DNA of 15,724 bases from an uncultured Rickettsiales bacterium (GTDB lineage Bacteria; Pseudomonadota; Alphaproteobacteria; Rickettsiales; UBA1997): assembly GCA_937927795.1 (NCBI GenBank), contig CALBSF010000332.1, positions 1 to 15,724 on the forward strand, read 5' to 3'. The notes under the pieces were generated by a model. The model saw nothing but the letters and a program-made list of their open reading frames with translations. It was not told the DNA's origin and searched no databases. The translations under genes were made by a program, and so were the position numbers. Shown here piece after piece: positions 1-5,858 of this stretch (position 1 is the stretch's first letter; every line of letters starts with the position of its first letter).

Positions 1-29
1 AACCCCTCCTCGATTCGCTTTGCTCATCG

Positions 30-51
30 ATCCTCCCTGAAAGGGGAGGAT
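30..51. repeat. GC-rich hairpin upstream of ftsH
   Basis: An 8-bp perfect stem, ATCCTCCC at 30-37 and GGGAGGAT at 44-51, closes a 6-nt loop. A second small stem, TCGAT at 10-14 with ATCGA at 26-30, abuts it. The C/G-rich composition stands out from the very AT-rich surroundings. No T-run follows on either strand, so a classical terminator is not supported. It may be the end of an upstream transcript or a copy of a dispersed repeat. Which of these applies cannot be decided from one copy. Confidence 0.4.
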
Positions 52-91
52 GATTAGACCGAGTTTTACCTAAAAACAGCGCTAATACCAC

Positions 92-119
92 TTGAATTAA
101 GGTGAAAAAATATTATATT
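92..119 (+). promoter_or_regulatory. Candidate sigma-70 promoter of ftsH
   Basis: TTGAAT at 92-97 and TATATT at 114-119 are separated by 16 bp, a reasonable match to the -35/-10 consensus. Initiation would fall near position 126 and give a leader of about 45 nt before the ftsH ATG at 171. The region is AT-rich, so chance matches are likely. No heat-shock (sigma-32) type element was recognised. Confidence 0.4.
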
Positions 120-170
120 GATCCTACTTGGCATTCTTAAAACGCCTTTGATTATCTAAAAAAATAAAAA

Positions 171-2039
171 ATGAAAAGTCCAAATATTAGAAATTTTATC
201 ACCTGGTTACTGATTTTTGCTATTATAATGATTGTTTCCGAGGCTATTACTGGGCCGAGCGGGCTAGCGGGCAAAAAAATAGTTTTCAGTGACTTTATGA
301 AAAAAGTCGATGCAAGCGAAGTGGAAAAAGTTGAAATTAAAGGTAGTGATTTATATGGGGTTTTTAAGGGCGGCGAAAAATTTTATACTTATTTACCAGA
401 ATATCCAAATTTAGTTGAAAAATTACAAGAAAAATCAGTTGAAGTTAGTGCGATTCCTTTAGTTAGTAAATCAGAAAAAATTATTGGTGGAATTTTAGGA
501 TGGTTGCCATTTATTTTGATAATTGCGCTGTGGATAATGTTTGCTAAAGGCGCGTCTGGCATGGGCGGCAAGGGTGGAGCATTTGGTTTTGGAAAATCGC
601 GCGCTCGACTTTTACAAGAAAATAAAGGCAAAGTTACTTTTGCGGATGTTGCCGGAATTGATGAAGCAAAACAAGAATTATCAGAAATTGTTGATTTTCT
701 AAAAGATTCAAAAAAATATGTTGAAGTTGGTGCGAGAATTCCACGCGGATGTTTGTTGATTGGTTCTCCAGGAACTGGAAAAACTTTGCTAGCGCGCGCT
801 ATTGCTGGTGAGGCGGGTGTTCCATTTTTCTCAATTTCGGGTTCTGATTTTGTAGAAATGTTTGTGGGTGTTGGTGCAAGTAGGGTTCGTGATATGTTCG
901 AGCAAGCTAAAAAAAGTTCGCCTTGTATTTTATTTATTGATGAAATTGACGCAGTTGGTCGCCATAGAGGAAGCGGCGTTGGCGGTGGCAATGATGAAAG
1001 AGAGCAAACTTTAAATCAATTATTAGTTGAGATGGATGGTTTTTCGGAAAACCAAGGGGTTGTAGTGGTTGCGGCAACAAATAGGCCAGATGTTTTAGAC
1101 CGTGCGCTGCTTCGCCCGGGAAGATTTGATCGTCAAATTATTGTGCAAAATCCAGATATTTTGGGGCGCGAACAAATTTTAGCGGTGCATTTAAAAAAGA
1201 TTGCCGCTGCAGTTGATATTGATTTAAAAACCGTTGCGCGAGGAACTCCAGGATTTGCCGGCGCTGATTTAGCAAATTTGGTGAATGAGGCGGCTCTGCT
1301 TGCGGCTCGTTATAACCAAAAAATGGTTACTATGAAAAACATGGAAGAAGCCAAAGATAAAATCATGATGGGGCCGGAAAGAAAATCAATGGTGATGCAA
1401 CAATCTGAAAAAGAACTTACAGCCTATCATGAGGCGGGGCATGCAATTACCGCGATTAATTGTAAAAATTCTGACCCAATTCATAAAGCAACAATCATTC
1501 CAAGGGGCAGGGCGCTTGGGCTTGTGATGAGGTTGCCGCAAGAAGATCGTTTTTCAGTTACTAGGGCAAAATTACATGATGATTTAATTGTGGCAATGGG
1601 CGGAAGGGCTGCGGAGGAATTAATTTTTGGTTATGATAAAGTTACAACTGGCGCATCTTCAGATATTACACAGGCAACTTCAATGGCTAGAAATATGGTT
1701 ACTAAATGGGGCTTGAGCGACAAGGTTGGAACGGTTGATTACTCAGTTGAAGAACAATCAAAATTTTACGCCGCCAGCAGAGATTTTTCTGACGATACTG
1801 CAAGAATTATCGATGAAGAAGTTAAGAAAATTGTTGCAAATGCGCTAGATAAAGCAAAAGAAATTTTGAAAGATAAAAAAAATGATTTAGAAAAATTAGC
1901 AAAATTCTTGCTTGAATATGAAACTTTGAGTGGTGAGGAGATCAAGGATCTTTTGGCGGGAAAAGAAATTAGAAAAAATCCTGAAAGTAATTCAGACAAT
2001 GGCTCTGCAGCGGTTGGAAGTTTTATTCCACAGTTGTGA
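171..2039 (+). CDS. ftsH: ATP-dependent zinc metalloprotease FtsH
   Basis: Inner-membrane AAA+ protease that extracts and degrades misfolded membrane proteins and short-lived regulators, working as a hexamer with the catalytic part in the cytoplasm. At 622 residues it has normal family length. Membrane segments lie at about residues 9-26 and 107-125, flanking a small periplasmic domain. The AAA+ module shows Walker A GSPGTGKT (198-205, Ser where Pro is usual), the pore motif around MFVGVGA (230-236), Walker B ILFIDEIDA (253-261) and the second region of homology with RPGRFDR (315-321). The zinc protease motif HEAGH is at 420-424, and Asp498 in GASSDIT is the likely third metal ligand. The ATG at 171 puts the first membrane helix right at the N-terminus, as expected. 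No Shine-Dalgarno sequence precedes it. Upstream context is cut by the window; downstream it converges on ruvX. Confidence 0.98.
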   Translation: MKSPNIRNFITWLLIFAIIMIVSEAITGPSGLAGKKIVFSDFMKKVDASEVEKVEIKGSDLYGVFKGGEKFYTYLPEYPNLVEKLQEKSVEVSAIPLVSKSEKIIGGILGWLPFILIIALWIMFAKGASGMGGKGGAFGFGKSRARLLQENKGKVTFADVAGIDEAKQELSEIVDFLKDSKKYVEVGARIPRGCLLIGSPGTGKTLLARAIAGEAGVPFFSISGSDFVEMFVGVGASRVRDMFEQAKKSSPCILFIDEIDAVGRHRGSGVGGGNDEREQTLNQLLVEMDGFSENQGVVVVAATNRPDVLDRALLRPGRFDRQIIVQNPDILGREQILAVHLKKIAAAVDIDLKTVARGTPGFAGADLANLVNEAALLAARYNQKMVTMKNMEEAKDKIMMGPERKSMVMQQSEKELTAYHEAGHAITAINCKNSDPIHKATIIPRGRALGLVMRLPQEDRFSVTRAKLHDDLIVAMGGRAAEELIFGYDKVTTGASSDITQATSMARNMVTKWGLSDKVGTVDYSVEEQSKFYAASRDFSDDTARIIDEEVKKIVANALDKAKEILKDKKNDLEKLAKFLLEYETLSGEEIKDLLAGKEIRKNPESNSDNGSAAVGSFIPQL

Positions 2040-2127
2040 TAAAAGACTTAAATTACGTTTAGATAATTGTCATTATAATATACTTTTTATCCCAGCGCAC
2101 TCGCCATATCAACACACTTGTCATCCC

Positions 2128-2230
2128 TGTAAAAGTTCACCAATTCGGTTCGATTTAAATTAAAACAAATCATGGATTTTATCCATGATTTGTTTTAATT
2201 TAAATCGAACCGAATTGGTGAACTTTTACA
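2128..2230. repeat. Perfect 50-bp inverted repeat with 3-nt loop
   Basis: Positions 2128-2177 are the exact reverse complement of 2181-2230, leaving only TTT (2178-2180) as a loop. I checked all 50 base pairs and found no mismatch. After a one-sided 7-nt gap (2121-2127) a further 5-bp match, ACTTG at 2116-2120 with CAAGT at 2231-2235, continues the symmetry. It lies between convergent ftsH and ruvX, and no T-run follows the stem. It could act as a two-way transcription stop, fold as a cruciform, or be a foldback or MITE-like mobile repeat. No target duplication is visible, so its origin is unknown. Confidence 0.9.
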
Positions 2231-2239
2231 CAAGTCTAT

Positions 2240-2262
2240 GTTAAAGAGTTTGCGTTAAAGAG
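2240..2262. repeat. Short tandem direct repeat
   Basis: GTTAAAGAG occurs at 2240-2248 and again at 2254-2262, a 14-nt period, just after the large palindrome. Two short copies in AT-rich DNA can arise by chance. The rest of 2263-2320, up to the ruvX stop, shows nothing recognisable. Confidence 0.3.
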
Positions 2263-2320
2263 CCTGTATTAACGGATTTATTAGTGGATATGCTATAGTT
2301 GTATTTGGATATAAATTACC

Positions 2321-2776
2321 CTAATCAAACCGCAAAAACCCTTCTAAAATTAAGCTCGCGGCAATATCATCGCAAAATTCCTTTTTTCTTGAAAGGGATG
2401 AAGAGGCTATTTGTCTGGCTTCAAAGCTGGTTAGTCTTTCGTCAAAAAGTAAAATAGGAAATTTTTGATTTAGAAAATTATCGAAATTTTGACTAAAATT
2501 TGTTACAAATTTTGACATATCACTTTGGGTTCCATCCATGTTAATTGGCAGTCCGATGACGATTGCAACAATCTGATTTTCGGTCATAAAATTATTAATC
2601 GCAGCAAAATCTTTAAGATTACTTTGGCGGTTTATAACTAGCTTCGGAGTGGCGATAAATCTGGTTTCATCGCAAATTGCAATGCCAATTCTTTTGGTTC
2701 CAATATCAAGAGCCATAATTCGCCCCAGTTTTGGTAAAACTTGATTTAATTCTTGTTTACTGCTAAAAATAGTCAT
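2321..2776 (-). CDS. ruvX: RuvX/YqgF family pre-16S rRNA nuclease
   Basis: RNase H-fold nuclease family (also called YqgF, putative Holliday junction resolvase) involved in 5'-end maturation of 16S rRNA in the cytoplasm. The 151 residues fit the family. Typical motifs are visible in order: ALDIGTKRIG with the metal-binding Asp24, GLPINMDG (75-82), FDERLTS (111-117) and the C-terminal DDIAAS acidic motif (Asp137/138). The ATG at 2776 gives a 20-residue lead before the first strand. An internal Met21 directly before the Asp24 motif is a possible alternative start, which would remove a stretch not needed by the fold. The gene is divergent from gatC, with 23 bp between start codons, and convergent with ftsH across the palindrome. 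Confidence 0.93.
   Translation of the reverse strand: MTIFSSKQELNQVLPKLGRIMALDIGTKRIGIAICDETRFIATPKLVINRQSNLKDFAAINNFMTENQIVAIVIGLPINMDGTQSDMSKFVTNFSQNFDNFLNQKFPILLFDERLTSFEARQIASSSLSRKKEFCDDIAASLILEGFLRFD
2741..2769 (+). promoter_or_regulatory. Weak candidate promoter for gatC
   Basis: TTGATT at 2741-2746 and TAAAAA at 2764-2769 have 17-bp spacing and lie inside the 5' part of ruvX. Transcription would start near 2776, about 24 nt before the gatC ATG. The -10 matches only four of six consensus bases. It is listed because the 23-bp gap leaves no room for a gatC promoter outside ruvX. Confidence 0.28.
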
Positions 2777-2789
2777 GTTTTTTAATTTT

Positions 2790-2817
2790 TTTATAATTTA
2801 TGTCTAATATTACTCAA
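2790..2817 (-). promoter_or_regulatory. Candidate promoter of ruvX over the gatC start
   Basis: On the minus strand TTGAGT (2812-2817) and TATAAA (2790-2795) are 16 bp apart. The element covers the gatC start codon. Initiation near 2783 would leave a leader of only about 7 nt before the ruvX ATG, so the transcript would be nearly leaderless. That agrees with the lack of a Shine-Dalgarno sequence. Confidence 0.35.
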
Positions 2818-3093
2818 GATGATATTAAAAAAATTGCCCGTTTAGCGAAAATTGAAATAGCAAACGAGGAATTTGAATATTACTCCAATCAACTAACCAA
2901 TATTACTGGATGGGTTGAAACTTTGAAAGATGTTGATACTGATGGGGTTGAACCAATGACCTCAGTTTTTGATAATCCACTTCCAATGTCTCAAGATCTT
3001 ATTGAAGATGGTAATATTACTAAAGATATATTGCAAAATGCTAAAAGCGAAAAATATGATTATTTTGCAGTGCCAAAAATAATTGAAGAATAA
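2800..3093 (+). CDS. gatC: Aspartyl/glutamyl-tRNA amidotransferase subunit C
   Basis: Small subunit of the GatCAB complex, which converts Glu-tRNA(Gln) and, in many bacteria, Asp-tRNA(Asn) to the amidated forms. GatC wraps around GatA and steadies its contact with GatB. The 97 residues match the usual length and show the family pattern: IKKIARLAKIEI near the N-terminus, WVETLKDVDTDGVEPM in the middle (about 38-53), and the C-terminal FAVPKIIE. The start leaves only a few residues before the first helix, as usual. gatA and gatB do not follow in this window; an hda-type gene follows directly, starting within or just after the last gatC codons. The amidotransferase genes must therefore be dispersed, if they are present. 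Confidence 0.95.
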   Translation: MSNITQDDIKKIARLAKIEIANEEFEYYSNQLTNITGWVETLKDVDTDGVEPMTSVFDNPLPMSQDLIEDGNITKDILQNAKSEKYDYFAVPKIIEE

Positions 3094-3094
3094 T

Positions 3095-3716
3095 TTGATT
3101 CAGCTTTCACTGCCATTGCAGCTAAAAACCGTTGATGATTTTACTGAAGATGATTTTTTTTGCTCAAAAAGATTTTACTAGCGCATCTTTTTTGTCCTTG
3201 ATTTTAAAGGGCGAAGCGGCGAGCGGAAAAACCCACATGCTGCGCATTTTCACGCAAAAATTTCCAGTTGAATTCCTCAAAAAAGAAGAAATTTCTGATT
3301 TTAATCTCAATTATTTTTTTGAAAGAAATAAGTTTTATATTTTGGAAAATGTTGATGAAATTATGGATGAAAATCTGTTATTTCACCTTATAAATTGCTG
3401 CTTGGAAGGAAATGCCTTTTTAATTTTTACTACTAAAAATAATTTAGATTTTAAATTAAAAGATCTGGTTTCAAGAGTTAAAAATTTTGTTAAAATTGAA
3501 ATTGAAAATCCGAGCCTAGAATCAATAAAATTATTATTAGCCAATCAATTTTCACGCAGACAAATAAAGGTTTCAAAGGCTATAATCGATTCAATTGCAA
3601 ATAATATTAATCGCAATTATGAGGCGATTTTTTCAGTGGTAAAAAAAATCGATTTTTTTGTGCAAGAGGGTGGAAAAAAACTTACGGCAAAAATAGTAAA
3701 GCAGTTTACAATATAA
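3095..3716 (+). CDS. hdaA: Hda-type DnaA-related replication regulator, frameshifted
   Basis: AAA+ protein of the DnaA/Hda family, which in its relatives binds the sliding clamp and drives hydrolysis of DnaA-bound ATP to prevent re-initiation. Two frames encode it. Frame one starts at TTG 3095 (or TTG 3083; no ATG exists) and gives LIQLSLPLQL, a textbook clamp-binding motif (QLSLPL), then TVDDFTEDDFF, before stopping at TAG 3179-3181. Frame two is open from ATG 3132 to 3716 and holds Walker A GEAASGKTH, a Walker B-like region YILENVDEI and the AAA+ lid, with no DNA-binding domain, as in Hda. The frames meet in T8 at 3154-3161. Removing one T would join them into about 206 residues, near normal family length. 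The gene follows gatC without a gap and overlaps the convergent ankyrin gene by 11 bp. Function may survive by slippage, or the gene may be broken; internal initiation at 3132 would give a protein without the clamp motif. The Hda assignment itself is firm. Confidence 0.82.
3154..3161 (+). other. T8 tract: frameshift or slippage site in hdaA
   Basis: Eight consecutive T bases separate the clamp-motif frame (codons GAT GAT TTT TTT TGC) from the AAA+ frame (TTT GCT CAA). Seven T would restore a single reading frame. Homopolymers of this length are known sites of polymerase slippage in AT-rich bacterial symbionts and are also typical places for sequencing or assembly errors. The sequence alone cannot separate these explanations. 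Confidence 0.75.
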
Positions 3717-5094
3717 CGCAGCAACTCTTATCCGTAATAACTCGAGCAACTTGTCTAGGTGCTCCATTTCTTGCGACAGCTAGATTTGGAGGGGTGTTGT
3801 CAACAGGTGTTGGTGGGTGTGAGTCAGCTCTTGCTGCATTAACTGTAGATTCAGATCCCTCATTACTTATTTCGACTAAATGATGTAATCGCAGACCAGC
3901 TGATCCAGCGCCGACCCCTTTTGCAAGACCAGGCTTTCCAGCTCCAGTGCCAGCAACCATTACAAGACTAGGTTTTTCAGCCAACAAAGTCGTCACGTCT
4001 GCTCCCATGGTTGCTGTTACTTGCGTTGCATCAATAGTGCTATAGCGACCAAAGGATCCAAGATCTTTTGTAAAGAAGGGCAGTTTTTTTTCTAGCGAAT
4101 CAGAAGTGCCAGCTCTGCTGCGCATAGAAGAGTCATAACTAGTAGCTCTTGATCTTGATGCATTGGCTTGGTAAGAGTTTTCTGGACTAAATAGCAGCGG
4201 AATTGTATCTTGAAAGATTGTGATAAATGGCTCAAATAAAACATCTTCTAGCCTTATTCCTTTTGTTTCGAGGTAACGCTGTCTTGCAATTTCCATTAAG
4301 GATTGATCTCCAAAAATCATCGCTAATGGCAAGGAAATGTTATCTTTGTTGGCAATGATTACGGCTTTATTTGTAGCAATTGTGGGTCTTGAAAAAGACA
4401 TGGATTTAACATTGCGAGATCTTGTTAAAGTTGTTGCTCTGATTTCCTTATTTACACTCTCTATCGCTTCTTCCAATATATTTAGTTCTGCAGAAGCGGG
4501 GCCTGATTTTAGTAATTCTAGTTTTGATTTTTTGAGCTGATTTATCAGCGATTCTTGTGTTGTAAGTTTTTCTTCGCCAACGAAAGCCGCTGGAGCAAAT
4601 TTTTCAAAAATTTCGCATTCACGAATTAGAAAAATTGCAAAATCAATAAGTCTTCTATCTTCAAAACCTCTTAATAAGCCAGATTCAAGAATTGTGATGC
4701 AATTAATATAGTCTCCTTGCTCTGCTGCTGCGTCAAATGCAGTTCTTCCATCTGGGGCAATTAAATTAGGATCTAGCCCTCTTTCAAGCAAGGCTTGTAA
4801 AATCAGTGGATTTTTTTTATTGACAATTGCGTTAAATCCGGTGGTTTTATCATCATTCGAAATTTCAAATCTATTAAAATTACCCACTAATTCAATTAAT
4901 CTAAGGGCGATATGTTGATTTTCTTGGGTAGAATATAAGTTAATTACATCTGATATTTCAGTAAAGTGATCAGCATCTAGATGGCGGATGTTTTGTTCTA
5001 TTGTTGCTAATAGGCCTTCAGGAGTTGAACCCGAAGCTAATTCTAGCAGGTTTTCTAATGCGTTAGTTAATAATGATCTAGGAGTTTCTAACAT
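3706..5094 (-). CDS. Ankyrin-repeat protein with C-terminal CaaX box
   Basis: 462 residues with no close family that I recognise. Residues about 84-145 hold two degenerate ankyrin repeats (ALLERGLDPN followed by APDGRTAFDAAAEQGDY). No signal peptide or membrane helix is visible. The C-terminal half looks disordered: a Ser/Arg-rich stretch has two similar units (RSRATSYDS and RSRAGTSDS), followed by a Gly-rich part and a Pro-rich part with TPVDNTPP. The protein ends DKSCCVIL. Cys459-Val-Ile-Leu is a classical CaaX box, and Leu at the last place favours geranylgeranylation by host GGTase-I; the extra Cys458 could take palmitate, as in some small GTPases. This suggests an effector fixed to host membranes after secretion, which is inference. 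The gene lies 79 bp downstream of rnc on the same strand and overlaps the end of hdaA, so its last two codons and stop are shared DNA. No Shine-Dalgarno sequence is present. Confidence 0.8.
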   Translation of the reverse strand: MLETPRSLLTNALENLLELASGSTPEGLLATIEQNIRHLDADHFTEISDVINLYSTQENQHIALRLIELVGNFNRFEISNDDKTTGFNAIVNKKNPLILQALLERGLDPNLIAPDGRTAFDAAAEQGDYINCITILESGLLRGFEDRRLIDFAIFLIRECEIFEKFAPAAFVGEEKLTTQESLINQLKKSKLELLKSGPASAELNILEEAIESVNKEIRATTLTRSRNVKSMSFSRPTIATNKAVIIANKDNISLPLAMIFGDQSLMEIARQRYLETKGIRLEDVLFEPFITIFQDTIPLLFSPENSYQANASRSRATSYDSSMRSRAGTSDSLEKKLPFFTKDLGSFGRYSTIDATQVTATMGADVTTLLAEKPSLVMVAGTGAGKPGLAKGVGAGSAGLRLHHLVEISNEGSESTVNAARADSHPPTPVDNTPPNLAVARNGAPRQVARVITDKSCCVIL

Positions 5095-5099
5095 AAATT

Positions 5100-5124
5100 A
5101 AAAAAAATGTTTCTATTTGAAACA
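5100..5124 (-). terminator. Weak terminator or attenuator before the ankyrin gene
   Basis: Read on the minus strand, a 6-bp stem TGTTTC/GAAACA (5119-5124 with 5108-5113, loop AAATA) is followed by eight T (5107-5100), ending 5 nt before the ankyrin gene ATG at 5094. This has the form of an intrinsic terminator for the gpmI-lepB-rnc transcript, though the stem is AT-rich and weak. A competing stem, TTGAAA/TTTCAA (5135-5140 with 5117-5122), shares bases with it, so the two folds exclude one another. Confidence 0.4.
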
Positions 5125-5173
5125 AATTATTTTTTTTCAAGTTAAATATGCAATTTTTATTTGGAAGATTTTT

Positions 5174-5857
5174 CTATTTCTTCAAAAAATATTCCAAAGC
5201 AAGTTTAGCTGCATCTTTTTGAGACTCTTTTTTTGATTTTCCAGATGATTCAAATTCAAGATCTTCGTTGGGAATTTTTAATTTAGTGGTAAAGATTGGC
5301 TCGTGCTGTAATCCGGATGATTTGAAGGTTTCGTAAATTGGCAGAAGTTTAGTTTTTAATTGCACTAATTCTTGTAATTCAGAAATAGGATCTTTTGGTG
5401 GATCGATATTTTCTTGTAAAAAATCATGCCAAAAATGTAAAACAAATTTAGTAGCATTTTCAAAATTGGAATCAAGATAAATGGCCCCAACCAAGGCTTC
5501 TAAAGCATTTTCAAGATTTCTTTTATTATTTCTTCCGCCTAGTTTTTCTTCACCAGGGCTAAGTCTAATAAAATTATTTAAAGAAATTTCTAGGGCAATT
5601 TTTGAGAGCATTTCTCCAGAAACAAGGCTGGCCTGTCTTTTTGATAAAGCTCCTTCATTTTCTTTGGGATGTTTTTTCATCAAAAAATCTGAAATAATCA
5701 AAGATAAAACTTTATCGCCTAAAAATTCTAATCTTTGGTAATTAAATTTCTTTTCTGTAATTAGGCTTGGATGAGTCAAGGCTTCTTCTAGCAGTCTTGG
5801 ATTATTAAAATTATAAGAAATTTTTTGATAAAATTTTTCTAGAGTTTGTTCTGACAT
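5174..5857 (-). CDS. rnc: Ribonuclease III
   Basis: Double-stranded-RNA endonuclease that matures rRNA and many mRNAs, acting as a homodimer in the cytoplasm. The 227 residues are standard length. The catalytic domain shows the signature QRLEFLGDKVL (41-51, with metal ligands Glu44 and Asp48), Glu68 in NEGALSKRQASLV and Glu120 in ENALEAL. The double-stranded-RNA-binding domain runs from about 157 to 226, ending in the KSKKESQKDAA helix. Two positions differ from E. coli RNase III: Gln41 for Glu38, and Asn117 for the conserved metal-site Asp114. I recall similar residues in alphaproteobacterial or Rickettsia enzymes but could not check this. An upstream in-frame ATG at 5992 would add 45 residues inside lepB; ATG 5857, one base after the lepB stop, fits the family and implies translational coupling. 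The lepB-rnc order is widely conserved, but era does not follow here. Confidence 0.96.
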   Translation of the reverse strand: MSEQTLEKFYQKISYNFNNPRLLEEALTHPSLITEKKFNYQRLEFLGDKVLSLIISDFLMKKHPKENEGALSKRQASLVSGEMLSKIALEISLNNFIRLSPGEEKLGGRNNKRNLENALEALVGAIYLDSNFENATKFVLHFWHDFLQENIDPPKDPISELQELVQLKTKLLPIYETFKSSGLQHEPIFTTKLKIPNEDLEFESSGKSKKESQKDAAKLALEYFLKK

Positions 5858-5858
5858 T

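Noticed and set aside
198..205. Nothing substantive found in treating 198-205 of FtsH protein (GSPGTGKT) as a damaged ATP site
   Set aside because: Only the second, non-catalytic position differs (Ser for Pro). The Gly-Lys-Thr core, Walker B and arginine-finger region are intact. The coordinates given here are protein residues; the DNA is about 762-785.
1930..2163. Open frame running from the ftsH end into the palindrome
   Set aside because: It overlaps ftsH in another frame, has no family-like features, and its last part is one arm of the inverted repeat.
2792..2797. Perfect TATAAT just before gatC
   Set aside because: It ends 2 bp before the ATG, so the transcript would start after the start codon. 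It overlaps the minus-strand candidate -10 for ruvX and is probably just AT-rich spacer.
3929..3956. Walker A-like AGTGAGKPG in the CaaX ankyrin protein
   Set aside because: Pro follows the Lys where Ser or Thr is needed, there is no Walker B, and the surroundings are Gly-rich and probably disordered.
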